Shown here: positions 20,179 through 31,202 of the stretch, in pieces
Layout of the letters: the number at the start of each line of letters is the position of its first letter
Numbering within the stretch: the stretch's first letter is position 1
From: Fonsecaea monophora
Lineage: Eukaryota; Ascomycota; Eurotiomycetes; Chaetothyriales; Herpotrichiellaceae
NCBI RefSeq assembly: GCF_001642475.1
Contig: NW_019174070.1
Span: forward strand, 1-64,000
Length of the DNA: 64,000 bases
Direction: 5' to 3'
The notes under the pieces: model-generated
The model's database searches: none
Told to the model about the DNA's origin: nothing
The model's input: only the letters and a program-made list of their open reading frames with translations
Translations under genes and position numbers: made by a program

Positions 20179-22122
20179 ATGACCTCGATCCAGTTCCGCC
20201 CACCGTACACGCAGGACGAGCTCGACAAACTCTACCCCAAAGACCTCGAATTGCGCCTCGTCCAAGTCCTCCTACGTCATGGAGAACGCGCTCCCGTCTC
20301 AGCGAGATTTGGAAACGTGAGTCCATCATAGCACATCCCCCGTACCTCTTTGCTCGAGGGGGTGTTCGCGGGACACTTAGGGAGTGGTGGCATGTGCTGA
20401 CCGCCGCGGGGCCACAAACCACAGGCAGGATTGCCAGCGTACTGGCCCTACTGTAATGCGGCGCAACGCCTGCGCTCCGTCGCCATGACCCCGCAAGACG
20501 TGTCACAGTGGAACTCTCTACAGTGGCGGAGAAGACTCGAGCGGTTTGGCGAGGATGATGGGCCGGTCATCGCGGCGGGACCCAAGGGACAGGTTGACGG
20601 GGTCTGGTATGAATACAAGAATCCTTTGCGGAGTTGATACAACACACCCACACCCAAGATAAGAGCTTCCACAGACTTACTGCTGGGATACAGTCAACTA
20701 GGCGAACTCACCGACGCTGGTCGGCAATCGACGTACACGCTCGGTACGCGTCTGCGCACCCTGTACGTGGACCAGCTCCGGTTCATGCCCTCCCTCATCG
20801 CCAACGCCGACCTGATCTACCTGCGCTCGACGCCTCTTCCCCGCGCGCTGGAGTCGGTCCAGCAGACCTTCTGGGGCATGTACCCTCTGACGTCCCGCAC
20901 GGCGGCGTTCCCACCACCGACGATCGTGACACGCACTCCGGCCGACGAGACGCTGTTTCCCAACGACGGCAACTGTCGAAGATTTGCGCAGTTGAGCCGG
21001 GCATTCGCCCAACGCACGGCCGACCGGTGGAACGACTCGGACGACATGAAATACCTGACGAAGCTGATGGGGAAATGGATGCCCGAGAACAGCGACAAGA
21101 AGATCGCGGTCGACTCGCACCCGCGTCTCTCGGGGATCATGGACACCATAAACTCGACTCTCGCCCACGGGCCCGAGACCCGTCTCCCCAAGGAGTTCTA
21201 CGACACCCGCGCCCGCGAGATCATCGACCGCATCGGCGTGGAGGAGTGGTTTTCCGGGTACAACGAGAACCGCGAGTATCGAATGTTGGGCATAGGGGGC
21301 CTGATTGGCGATATCGTGGAGCGGATGACCTCGAAGATCGAGGGCGCGGGTCTCTCGATCAACGAGATCGGAGGCGAGAATGGACAGTTGGGCATGGGTC
21401 GCGGCGGTGAGACGGGCATCAGGTTCGCGCTGAGCGGCTGTCACGACACGACGTTGGCGGGCGTCCTGACGAGTCTGGGGGCCTTTGGCGGGGAGAAATG
21501 GCCGCCCTATACGAGTCACATCGCCTTTGAGCTTTTCAGGGAGAAGGACCCTGGAGATGAGGCCAAGGGACATTCGCCCGACGCAGACTTCCTCACGCCC
21601 ACCACACCGGCGAGCACCGAACCCAAGAGCCAGGCCGCGACACCAGGATTCTTCGCCTCCTTCCTGGGGCTGCGATCGCCGACCAGCAACGGGAGCTTTA
21701 GCGGCTCGAGAGACGCGTCGTCGGCCTCGTCGTCTTCGAGCCCGCTCTCCACGCCGTCCCTGTCCCGCTCGTCCACGCTCTCCCCCTCGGTGCCGCCCAA
21801 GGACCTGATCGCGCGCACCCCCCACGCGGAGCTGTCCGAGTCCCAAAAGCGCCGTCTGGACGGCTACTACGTGCGGATCCGGTACAACGACCGCGTCATG
21901 AAGATCCCGGCCTGCGCGCAGCCGGGCAACAACTACCGCGGCGACGAGTCGCTGTGCACGTTCGAGGCCTTTAAGCGCGTCGCCGACGGCTACGTCCCCA
22001 AGAACTGGAAGGTCCAGTGTGGCCAGAACATCGTCGACGGCGGCAGCAAGGGCGGCTTGGTCAGCGCGCCGGGTCTCGACCAGCCTGCCCAGTTGGCCGG
22101 GCAGATTGAGCAAGGTTCATGA
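20179..22122 (+). CDS. Histidine acid phosphatase family protein (intracellular type)
   Basis: Phosphomonoesterase of the branch-2 histidine phosphatase superfamily, 582 aa. Exons are 20179-20316, 20425-20606 and 20694-22122; all junctions are in frame, with donors GTGAGT and GTATGA. The catalytic motif RHGERAP is at residues 33-39, with His34 the phospho-acceptor. A proton-donor HD motif appears in LSGCHDTTLAGVL. LGELTDAGRQSTYTLGTRLR and LIYLRSTPLPRALESVQQTF are typical of the family. There is no N-terminal signal peptide, unlike secreted phytases and acid phosphatases, which suggests an intracellular enzyme akin to lysophosphatidic acid phosphatase (ACP6-like). A Ser-rich insertion lies between the HD motif and the conserved C-terminal DGYYVRIRYNDRVMKIP. 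The gene is unusually GC-rich, which creates long antisense frames. Confidence 0.85.
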
Positions 22123-23181
22123 GGCGTGTAAGGCGTCACACACCTCTCTGTCTAGGCAGGCAGGTAGGTACATATGTAAGGGGAATTGTGTCGTTTGGAC
22201 GATTCAAGGCACCGCGCAACAGCAAAAGACGACCTACATAGACCTGGATTCAAAGCTCTTTTGGATAAGAATGAATACATAATCCTAATCAATATTAGGT
22301 ATTCGACGTCTCCTTTCTCCTTCTCCTTCTCCCTCTACTAATATACATTACCTGCCTCCGTACACGCGGCACGGGTCCCTATGTACTATAGAAGCCCCTG
22401 CCCATGGGCCGTGGAGGTATACTACCGCCGATCGACTGTCTCTTCAATCAGGTGGCTCACCACAGGACCTACATAGCTAAGTAGGTAGATAGGTAGGTAG
22501 GTACCTAGGTGGCTATATCTAGCCCTTGGTGGCTCTCTTCTGTCTTCCTCTCTCCTCTCTCCGATCTGTATCTCCCTGATTCTTTGAGGTAGCGAGTGAC
22601 TCGACGCCTCTAGATCAGACCGGGCGAGGGAGTGTTGAATCGCAGAGCGATAGAGCTGAAGAGCCGAAAAGAAATGGGTAGACGAATGATAATAACGCAC
22701 CTGAGAGGTCGTACTCTGATCCGAACTGCTCGTGTCTACTTTACATGGGTGCATACTGCACATTTCGTGGGTCTAAGAAACAAAGAACGCTCCCTTCTCT
22801 CCTTCTTGTCCGTTTCCTGTTCCCAACATCTTCGTCCATTTTGAAGGTGCCTGTCGAACACCTAATCATTTCGTCGTGATGATAGAGGCACAATTCCGTT
22901 CTCCTTTCTATCCAATTGCACAGTCTGACCATAGTCTTCTGGTTGTCTCCTTGTTTCGAGTTCTATCACCTCTCCCTGACGCCTGTACTCTTACATCTCA
23001 TTCATGCCCATCTTACTGAGGCCAGCGGCGTACCGGAGCCATCAGGCGGTCGCCAATATTAGGTTGAGTCGACGTGAACCGCAGTCACCATACCACAAAC
23101 CGAGTAGCAAATTTACAGAAGCCTCTCTCAGGTTGGCTCTATTGTTTTCAAACGAACGGGCTGAAAACAACCAATAGAATA
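22123..23181. other. Intergenic region between convergent genes
   Basis: About 1.06 kb. It holds a CTCCTT-type pyrimidine microsatellite (about 22309-22337) and a TAGG/TAGATAGG repeat (about 22480-22512). No gene is supported. Confidence 0.55.
22480..22512. repeat. TAGG-type microsatellite
   Basis: Tandem TAGGTAGA/TAGGTAGG units. Similar short runs occur near 31570 and 45775, always in gene-free DNA, so this word is favoured in the intergenic DNA of this genome. Confidence 0.6.
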
Positions 23182-25068
23182 TCACCAGGCGTAAGCGTAC
23201 CCGGCCTGTGCATGTATTGGATCATCCACCCAGTCAGTCTTTGGATTCGGGGGAACATCAAAGCGGGCCCTCTTCTTCTTCGCGGTTCCGTTTTCGGGTT
23301 CTTTGGCTTTCTGCTTGCTGGGTCGACTCGGTGTCTCTATCACCTCCGTGGTTGACTCGTCATCACCTAGGTTCATTGTCAAGTCTCCGGAAAGTGGGGG
23401 ACCACGCAAGATGCTTTCGAAAACCAGCTGTCCCTCGCGGGTAGACAAATAGCCAGCTTCGAATGCGGTGCTCGAGGTAAAGAGAAATGGACACCGGTCA
23501 TTGTTGCCATTATGCGTGATGCATCCCGGCAACCAAGCTCCCCAAAAGTCTGGTGATCCGCTTACGTCGATCGGAAGCAGACCGGCCGAGGGAGGCAGGG
23601 TATGGTGATACCAAGCATATAGTCTTGGTAGTTTTGACGCTGTCAGGATGATGAGGACATGCGGAAGGTAAGGATGGAAGTGGACTTGACGGATGGAATG
23701 TGCGAAAATCACGACGGCGAGGGGATTTGCGGTTTTGTGTGCATTCCAGATGAACAATGTTCGTGGAGAGGTCCGTAGCCGCGTGGCAAGCAGCGTATGA
23801 GTTGAGTTCAATTCTACCAGGTCGACTTGGTCGACTTCTTGTGCCGAGGACTGAGAATGAGAGGCATGACGAGGCTGCGAAGATGAGTCGGTGTTAGACA
23901 ATGTGCTCGCTACCTCGAAAGTTCCCGACTGTCTTGCGAACGTTGGAGAATTCTCGGTCGTCGATCTACCAGACTCCAACCATGCAAATGTTGTTGCACC
24001 GTTGATCACGTCTGGATGCACGAGTTTCGTTCGGATACGAGCACCCATACTGTTGGAGGACTGGTATCTCACAAGCACCTGCTTATGCCCATTTGCCAGC
24101 GCTTGGAGTGTAAGAGCGTTGTTGTGTCTGTTTGCCCTGGTCCAACTCCAGAAGGTGAGACCCACACCCTCGACTTCATTGACGGGAGCAAGATTGAGAT
24201 CCCATTGGAATACCGAAGGTTTGATTTCCAGTTGTCTGAGTGTATGGCCTTCGGCGGTCATGAACGAGACTTTAACACCATAGGTAGACGAGTCCCGTAC
24301 AGCCAGAAGTGGTTGACCAGTCGGGCACCATGTCACGTCCTGGGCATCTGAAGTGTTGCAATCGAAGGATTTGTATATGACTTGATTGTCGTCTCCCAGT
24401 TCAAACACCGTCACTCGGTCTTGTGCTTTGTCGCGCCGGAGCAGGGCAAAATACCTGGAATCCGGCGACTTTGCCAGACTTCTCATATCTGGAAACTTGA
24501 TATGGGGAATTTCATTTCGTTGAGGTCTGGTCAGAGAAAGAACGGCTGCAATTGAGCCAAACTCAAACATGACTAGTGCGTGTCTGTGGTTGAAGACGAA
24601 ATCTACGAGACTGGCTTTTCCAAGCTGGCCCCCTAGATTGTAATCCGCAAGGATATTGGACTTTGCGCCAGTCTCATCGTCGATCTCGGACATCATCCTC
24701 GGCGCTCTGATGTCTGTGCTTAGAGCAATCAGGCGTTTGGTATCTGACAAAAGCAGCCAGGATCTTCCATAGTCACACTCGGATGATGTGGCGGATAGGA
24801 TTTCTTCTGCAGCCTCGCTTTCAGGGCTAAGTATGGTCTCCGGTGACCAACGGAGGATGGTGCAACCTCGCAGGAAAGCGCGCTCTGGTCTGGGAAGCTT
24901 GAGTCCATGAATGAATCTCCGTCCTTTGGCTGCTTCACACAGATCGATAATATGTATTCGTTCGTCCGGTGCAATAACTGCCAACGATCTGCCGTCGGGC
25001 GATAGGATCGGACGCTGCAGGGCTTTCCCGTCACTTTCAATCAGCATGGCGTCCGTCAGCGGCAACAT
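23182..25068 (-). CDS. WD-repeat protein, Wdr8/WRAP73-like
   Basis: Intronless beta-propeller protein of 628 aa. The repeats are degenerate: LSPDGRSLAVIAPDERIHIIDL (about residues 23-45), SPDSRYFALLRRDKAQDRVTVFEL, DVTWCPTGQPLLAVRDSSTYGVKVSFMTAEGHTL, and TLFIWNAHKTANPLAVVIF followed by VHFHPYLPHVLIIL. The 'LAVRDS..GVKVSFMTAEGHTLRQLE' and 'P.AVVIF...IRQVHFHP' segments match the pattern of WRAP73/Wdr8, which in fission yeast anchors minus ends of spindle microtubules with Pkl1 and Msd1. That assignment rests on remembered pattern, not alignment. The C-terminal tail carries a basic cluster (KKKRARF) that may be a nuclear signal. The second Met (residue 8) is an alternative start. Confidence 0.65.
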   Translation of the reverse strand: MLPLTDAMLIESDGKALQRPILSPDGRSLAVIAPDERIHIIDLCEAAKGRRFIHGLKLPRPERAFLRGCTILRWSPETILSPESEAAEEILSATSSECDYGRSWLLLSDTKRLIALSTDIRAPRMMSEIDDETGAKSNILADYNLGGQLGKASLVDFVFNHRHALVMFEFGSIAAVLSLTRPQRNEIPHIKFPDMRSLAKSPDSRYFALLRRDKAQDRVTVFELGDDNQVIYKSFDCNTSDAQDVTWCPTGQPLLAVRDSSTYGVKVSFMTAEGHTLRQLEIKPSVFQWDLNLAPVNEVEGVGLTFWSWTRANRHNNALTLQALANGHKQVLVRYQSSNSMGARIRTKLVHPDVINGATTFAWLESGRSTTENSPTFARQSGTFEVASTLSNTDSSSQPRHASHSQSSAQEVDQVDLVELNSTHTLLATRLRTSPRTLFIWNAHKTANPLAVVIFAHSIRQVHFHPYLPHVLIILTASKLPRLYAWYHHTLPPSAGLLPIDVSGSPDFWGAWLPGCITHNGNNDRCPFLFTSSTAFEAGYLSTREGQLVFESILRGPPLSGDLTMNLGDDESTTEVIETPSRPSKQKAKEPENGTAKKKRARFDVPPNPKTDWVDDPIHAQAGYAYAW

Positions 25069-26371
25069 TGAGCGAGAAGGGTCTTGGAAGCGACAGACAG
25101 CTGTGCGGGAACAGGGTTGACAGGTAGAATATAACGTGGATTTTGAGAATTGTTTGCCATGCTGGGATTGGGGATCTCACTGTTTCCACCCAACGCATCC
25201 ATCACGCCGTCCCACGGCGGTCGCTTTGTGTTCAACGCGACTTTTTGTTCTAGACAAAGGTGCGTCCGACCATATGCTCAAACCGTCTTTCAGGGGTGTA
25301 GGATCGAGATACACGACGATGGTACCGAGTAGTTGTTGGAGGGTGGGATGGATCGCCCTCCGCAGTCAACAAAAAGTGGCTCTGCCCCGCGAAACACGAA
25401 ACACGACGTGCGTAGGCGACGCGCTCCGAGGGAAACGCGAAGTCACCTGACAGATGTGTCAGCATCCCCTCCACTTCCTCTCTGGGTGCTCTCCACTTGT
25501 TTCTATCAGTCCATTTCTTTTTGCCCTTCCATGTATTCTCTAGCTGGTTCAACATGTTTCCCAGTTTCGTAATAGTTTTCCGCAAGCCAAGGTATAGTAC
25601 TGATGACTCTTTTGATGTATCGCCTGGCGCTTGACGACGTCATTGTGCCTCCTTCAGCCCTGCCTCGAGCTGAATTAGAGAAGCTGAGTAAACATCCATC
25701 CTGGTGTCTGAAGCCCGAAGCCTGAAGCCCGAAAAGCACTGCTCAGGCCTAAGTCCCTGAACCTAGTACAATACAAGAACAGTCTTCCGTGACTTCAAAT
25801 AATCACACTGGCCAGGGGTATCTCGAGTACGAAAATGCGAAATGATTATCTTTATGGCTCTTCCACTTATTGCCATCGACCTGATTACTTAACAGCTCCG
25901 GCCGCAACAACGACCAATTGTGAAGCTACATCTAACGCTTGAGCCATACATTACCAATTTACTGGGCGCCACTGCTAGGAAATCATGAAATGACATTCTT
26001 TCATTCGTCGGCCGAGTCATGGTGCTATACGGTTCTCTGATCTTCTGCTATTCGCGACTAACTTGGTGGAAAGCTTGACTGGCGTGGTACGATGTCGCAG
26101 TGCTTCTGCTTGTGTGATAACAACCTTCCAGAGATCCCGTCTGTACGCTGTGCTGATGTCTGGTCACTCAAATATGTCTGCCTTTGGTACGAGATCAGTT
26201 ACTCATCGTCGATCGCCAGATTTCGTGCACGGGGTCGGGTCAACAGCATTGCCGCCCAACACGGTGTCCAAATATAAAAGGTTGAATACTCCTCCTAATG
26301 CCTCAGCTCGTTATTCAAGAGCCGCAGACCTTATTGATCTAGGACTTTCACATCTCTCAATTGATACGAAC
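25069..26371. other. Divergent intergenic region
   Basis: About 1.3 kb between the WD-repeat gene (minus) and the NmrA-like gene (plus). It contains a candidate TATA box at 26273. Open frames here lack any recognisable domain. Confidence 0.5.
26273..26279 (+). promoter_or_regulatory. Candidate TATA box of the NmrA-like gene
   Basis: TATAAAA about 93 nt upstream of the start codon at 26372, a usual distance for fungal genes. Confidence 0.45.
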
Positions 26372-27534
26372 ATGAAGACTATCGTCTTCGTTGGCGCAAC
26401 CGGCGCCCAAGGGGGTGCCATCATAAAGACCCTCTCTTCCACAAACGAATACAAAATTCTCGCCTTGACGCGTAGCACTACATCGCCTGCCGCCCAGGCG
26501 ATCGCCGGCCTTCCCAATGTCGAGCTTGTCCAAAACAATGCAGGATTCGGGTACGATGTTGACGCATTCTATCAAGCTGCTCAACGATCTGACTACGCCT
26601 TTATCAACACCGATGGTTTCGCGCTTGGAGAACAAGCCGAAACCTATTGGGGGATTCGGCTGTTTGAATTGTCTGCCAGAGCTGGCGTTAAACATCTGAT
26701 CTGGAGCGGCCTAGATTACAATGGCAAGAAGACTGGATATGATCCAAAGTTCTATGTGGGGCATTATGAAGGGAAAGCAAGAGTCACAGGTATGGAACAG
26801 CTGCTATTTGACCTCAAGCACGCTCGTTGCTGACTGCCTGCGCCAGAGTGGATGCGTTCTCAACCGACTAGTCCAATGGCTTGGACCGTTATTGTAAGTA
26901 TTTCTGTTCTACGAAGGACATTTTGTCTTGGGAGAGGACATTCTTGCGGCAGCTGACGTAAGTTTATGTGTAGAATTCGGGACCCTATATTGAGATGCTT
27001 TGGGAGCTCCTCCTCCCAGAAAGAGGCAGCGACGATGTTTACAGTTTCAAGCTACCGCTTGGTCAAGGTGCCATTCCCTTTGTCCACCTTGAAGACTTCG
27101 GGCGCTATGCTGCGTGGATCTACACCCACGAAGACGAGGCGAACGGCATGGTGCTAGACATTGCTATTGCACATATTTCAGGTTCTGAACTTGTCCGAGC
27201 TTTTACGGCTGCAACTGGCAAGCGGGCTGAATATGTCGACGAGCCCGTCGCGGAGACCGTTGAAAAGTACTTCAAGCATTTGCCGAAAGGTGCAGACACA
27301 AAAGTTGGGATTTCCTCGGTCAAGGACGAAAACGCTCTCCTCATGACGTTTGGTGAGAACTTTACCAATTGGTGGAACCTATATCGGAATAGCGCAGACA
27401 ACAAAGGAGTGATCCAGCGTGACTACGCTTTGCTGGACCGCATCTTGCCTGACAGAGTCAAGAGTGCCGAAGAGTGGATGAAGAAAGTTGGGTATGATGC
27501 CACTAGACGCACAGTCCTCAGATCCAGAGCTTGA
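26372..27534 (+). CDS. NmrA-like NAD(P)-binding protein
   Basis: Atypical short-chain dehydrogenase of the NmrA/HSCARG group, 341 aa. Exons are 26372-26789, 26847-26893 (only 47 nt) and 26974-27534. The small exon encodes EWMRSQPTSPMAWTVI, which supplies a block well known in this family before GPYIEML. The Rossmann motif is GATGAQGG with Gly8, Gly11 and Gly14. Residues LIWSGLDYNGK and HLEDFGRYAAWIY are typical of NmrA-like proteins. Members bind dinucleotides as redox sensors or act as reductases; NmrA itself represses the nitrogen regulator AreA. Which applies here is not shown. The ATG at 26372 is chosen because it begins directly with the first beta strand. Confidence 0.88.
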
Positions 27535-28769
27535 TAGCCTTCAGCTTCGAGAGACCAAGGAACGACTTGTCTGAAGTAGGAAGTAGTTAGAGAGGCGGCC
27601 GGGTTGCGATGATTATAGTTTTCTTTGTAAACAATATCCATTCGCTCTGCATTCCTTGTATGCCTCTGCGTCATTGGTCCCCTCTTCCCCCTACAATAGA
27701 TGATGTACCTAGAGTCCCGCCTTTGCCGCAGCGTGGTTTCTGGCTGGATGGGCACAAGGCTGCCAAGAAACCAGGGGCAGAGTCACGAGACTGGTCGATG
27801 GTGGGAAATTTCTTGGCACATTCACCACATTCAACCTGTCAGTTAACATCTCACTGCGAACGCTCTGCCTCTCACTTCTCAAGAACAGTGACATTGTCGC
27901 CAATGCAGTCTATCATTGATTTTTCCGCGGATCACATGCTTCTGTATGTCTAGACTGTCCAGTAGTACGCTTTCGACCTCGATTTCTTCCAGCCATGCGG
28001 GTACCTTTGTTGAGCTGCAAACAGCGTTTGTGCCGATAATGTGCCCCCTTTCTTCCAATCATTGTTTTCGTCTCTCTCGCGGCTATAACGGCTCTGCGAG
28101 CTCCATGCACGCGGGAAACATCGCCCTCCAAAGCGGGAGACTTCTGACCTGTGCATTTGCAGTATACTGTCTCGACCAGTCACGCAATTTCAGAGACAAC
28201 ATAGCTCATCATGACCTCGGCGACATTGGGGAATCGCACGCGGCTGTGTGTCGTCACCGTTGGAATCCACATATCTTGTATTTGGTCAAAGCGCAGACTA
28301 TTGGTATGTATTCCGTCAAACTCGGTTCCTTTTCAGCCCTTGATCCGGAACGGGCCATGTCTTCTCTGATCAAACTATACGCTTTGATCTCAAGGTAAGC
28401 AACGCCGTGGCATAAGACAGCCATGGAGTTGCAAGTGTCTCTGCAGTGCGATGTTGTGATCTACATTCTAGAGCATCAACAGCGATGATCTACCTCGAGT
28501 CATGCTTGTTGCTGTCAACTTCGAACCGGGCTATTTTGTCGATACTCTTTGTCCTTGCATACTTCGTTCCAAACGAGCTCCAACCCTCTTTTTTTTGCAC
28601 AAAGACCTGCTACGCGTTCCATCCTCGACACATCCGCTTGCGGCTGCTGACGTGACGAAGATTTTGCATGATGGAGACCCTAAATAGGGAGCTTCCCTCA
28701 GGTCTCCTGAAGAGGCCTCTCGTCTCGTCTTCTGTGTCTCAAGTCTACAGGGATTCCTAACCTGAAAAC
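27535..28769. other. Intergenic region, no supported gene
   Basis: About 1.2 kb. A 160-codon open frame at 27916-28398 was examined and not accepted. No repeats or RNA genes are seen. Confidence 0.5.
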
Positions 28770-31202
28770 ATGAATCCAAGTCAAGACACCCCAAGTCCAA
28801 GTGGCCTTGGCTCTGGAGCATCGTCCGGCCCATCTGCCAGTCAAGCTGGGACAAATCCACCTGCACAGTTGCCAGTCATTCGTAGCCTTGCCTTCCAGGC
28901 GACTCCTTCCACTCCTCCCGAACCGGAGGGCGAGGTGCAAGAAGAAGCGCGCATGACAGCTTTCAGACACCAGGCTGCTTATCCTCATATGTTGTCACGA
29001 GATGTTGTGCGAACATGCCTGAAGAACAACGGGTGGGATGTCAACCGTGCCGTGGCGGCATATCGGTGGCAGGGTTTCAGACAGGGAGCAACTACCCCAT
29101 CCTCTGCGACGACTGGGCCACACATCCGCAATCGGACAACCGTTGAACGAGAGCGACTTCACCAGGTACACGAGATGCAGAGTGCGCTGCGGCAAGGTGA
29201 CCCGAAATGGACAACTGGCAACCTCGAAATGATGCTGTTACATCACGCCTACAACTTCGTCCCGGAGGATATAGCTGAAGCAATTGTCGAACGCGACGGA
29301 AACTACGACGACTTTGAAGATGAGGCTGCCCGGCTACGCCAGCCCGCAGACAGTCAGTTGGCCTTGGATCAGAGGCTTGCTTTGTTCTTGAATATCTCGG
29401 CCACTAACAGCGTTTATTCGGCCCGGCAACTGCTGAACAGTCACAACTGGGATGTTGCGGCCGCCATCGAGGCATGGATGACGGCTGGGAAGGTTCACGT
29501 GACATTCCCACCTTTCGACCCAGAGGATGAAAAAGAAGCCGACGATGGCCTGCGGGCTGTCAATGCCAATCGTCCCCCTCAGATCCAAGGAAGCCGCTTC
29601 ATATTTTTTGACCACGACAGCGATAAATTTAATCAGTGGCTGACGAAGAAGCGCAAGCGCGATGCCAACCATAGCGACCTAGAGACCAGTAACCCAGAGA
29701 CTGCCATCTCAGGAGGCCAACCCGAGGAGCTTTCCACCGTGCTCAGCTCACCTCCCTCTACATTGAAAAAGCGACGGAAGAACGCCGTGGATGGAATGGA
29801 GTCGGGAGTGCAGTCCAGACCAGGGCCCGACAACGACTCCAACTCGAGGCCTGAAGACTCAGGGCAAGATCTATCAGAGACTTCAAGAAAGCCGACGATC
29901 CGAGTCCGAGGTCGGGGTCCGGCACGGTATTGGATCCGTGAAGAATACGAAGATGACGGCGACGTCGGCAAAAGTAACAGTGATGACGAGGATGAGGATG
30001 ATGTCCCGGGCCGCGATTATATCAGCGGGAACCGTGGCGCGACAGGCAATCCTCGTGGAGCCCTCATCGACCTTGATCGCCGTCCAGCAGTCGTCCACTG
30101 TCCAGATCGGACCAAGCTGTATGTCGAGTATATCAAAAAGGGCAAATACAAGTTCGAACGGTTCCAAGGGCAGTCCAGGGGCTCGGGACGAAGGAACGTA
30201 CCCTTCCGGTGGGATGACATGGATGATGACGAGGTGGAGGAGGTGGAGTTTGATTGGCACAACAAGCGACATATTGCGCAACTGAACCGCTGGAGGAACG
30301 ACCGGTTTGTCCAGATCACAGGGATCGGTAGGGGCGAACCCAACGGTGGACCGTTCAACAAGTACGAGGAGCAATGGCTTGTGGAACAAGAAGGCTCGCG
30401 AATTGAGAAGAAGTTTTATGAAAGAGCAGGTCTAGAAGAAACCTCCCCTAAGCAGACAGGGAACCCACCGAATGAAGCATACGAACGGACCAAAGAGCAG
30501 TTTGAAAGCGGCAACAATTTCCCCATCCCATTGACCTCTGGCGAATGTGAGGATCTCGTGGAGCGTTTCAATGCCGCTTTCTCGGGCAAGCGATTCTTTT
30601 CGAAGACCATATACAAGAGCGCGACTTTCCAGTCAATAACAAAGGACATGAGTCGAGTGAGCGACGTGCCTCGGCCGCCGCGGAGCAACCACGAGATCAG
30701 GCAGCACAGGTGCCGAATCGCCGCCTACGCCAAACACTTTATGTTGAAGCCCGACAAGGCCAAGTTCACGAACGTCGACGACGAGGATTACTTGAAAAGT
30801 GACTCGGACTCGGACTTTGAGCTGGAAAGGGCCGGCGAAGCCGCAGCCATTGCAGCTGGGGGGGCTGGGGCAACTGCGAACAGTGGCGCCGACCAAGGTC
30901 AAGCTGATAATCAAACACAGATTGGCACTGGTGGATCCCAGGCTGTCATTCAACCTGATGATCAAACCATGATTGGCACTGGCGGGTTTCAGAGTGCTCT
31001 TCAACCTGATGCCAACGCTGAACCTCAGAGTGGTAGCGGCGCCGACCCGAGCGCCGACACCATGTACAGAGGCAGCACCATGTACGGGGGTAACACCATG
31101 TACGGGGGCAGCACCATGTACGGGGCCAGCACCATGTACCAGCCTCCTAACACTCAAGATGAAGAAGGGGACGAAGAAGACTCGGACCTATATGGAGCAT
31201 GA
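28770..31202 (+). CDS. Charged protein with UBA-like repeats (paralog A)
   Basis: An intronless protein of 810 aa that I cannot place in a named family. Three helical segments near residues 65-105, 150-190 and 198-240 look like UBA/CUE-type modules; two contain the pattern W-D-x3-A-(x)-A-(x)-(YW) (NNGWDVNRAVAAYRW and SHNWDVAAAIEAWM). An acidic and basic low-complexity region follows, then a C-terminal block with YVEYIKKGKYKFERF (about 451-465), EVEFDWHNKRHIAQLNRWRND (about 491-511), PFNKYEEQWLVEQ, LVERFNAAFSGKRF and HEIRQHRCRIAAY. The same blocks occur in order in the gene at 33614-35662. The tail holds two repeat arrays, a 17-residue unit twice and a T-M-Y-G-G-S unit. The composition suggests a nuclear or ubiquitin-linked role, but that is inference. 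Confidence 0.7.
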   Translation: MNPSQDTPSPSGLGSGASSGPSASQAGTNPPAQLPVIRSLAFQATPSTPPEPEGEVQEEARMTAFRHQAAYPHMLSRDVVRTCLKNNGWDVNRAVAAYRWQGFRQGATTPSSATTGPHIRNRTTVERERLHQVHEMQSALRQGDPKWTTGNLEMMLLHHAYNFVPEDIAEAIVERDGNYDDFEDEAARLRQPADSQLALDQRLALFLNISATNSVYSARQLLNSHNWDVAAAIEAWMTAGKVHVTFPPFDPEDEKEADDGLRAVNANRPPQIQGSRFIFFDHDSDKFNQWLTKKRKRDANHSDLETSNPETAISGGQPEELSTVLSSPPSTLKKRRKNAVDGMESGVQSRPGPDNDSNSRPEDSGQDLSETSRKPTIRVRGRGPARYWIREEYEDDGDVGKSNSDDEDEDDVPGRDYISGNRGATGNPRGALIDLDRRPAVVHCPDRTKLYVEYIKKGKYKFERFQGQSRGSGRRNVPFRWDDMDDDEVEEVEFDWHNKRHIAQLNRWRNDRFVQITGIGRGEPNGGPFNKYEEQWLVEQEGSRIEKKFYERAGLEETSPKQTGNPPNEAYERTKEQFESGNNFPIPLTSGECEDLVERFNAAFSGKRFFSKTIYKSATFQSITKDMSRVSDVPRPPRSNHEIRQHRCRIAAYAKHFMLKPDKAKFTNVDDEDYLKSDSDSDFELERAGEAAAIAAGGAGATANSGADQGQADNQTQIGTGGSQAVIQPDDQTMIGTGGFQSALQPDANAEPQSGSGADPSADTMYRGSTMYGGNTMYGGSTMYGASTMYQPPNTQDEEGDEEDSDLYGA
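30906..31007 (+). repeat. 51-bp tandem repeat, two copies, in coding sequence
   Basis: Units at 30906-30956 and 30957-31007 encode D-[ND]-Q-T-x-I-G-T-G-G-x-Q-x-x-[IL]-Q-P. The copies have diverged at several codons but keep the frame. Confidence 0.8.
31059..31145 (+). repeat. 18-bp tandem repeat in coding sequence
   Basis: Four full units (31059-31076, 31077-31094, 31095-31112, 31113-31130) and a partial fifth. Each begins ACCATGTAC and encodes T-M-Y-x-x-[SN]. They lie near the C-terminus of paralog A. Confidence 0.9.

Noticed and set aside
20698..22113. 471-codon minus-strand open frame opposite the histidine acid phosphatase
   Set aside because: It is an antisense shadow of a GC-rich real gene; composition is Arg/Gly/Ala-heavy and no domain is seen.
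27916..28398. 160-codon plus-strand frame between the NmrA-like gene and paralog A
   Set aside because: No domain, irregular composition, and no splice-supported partner exon.
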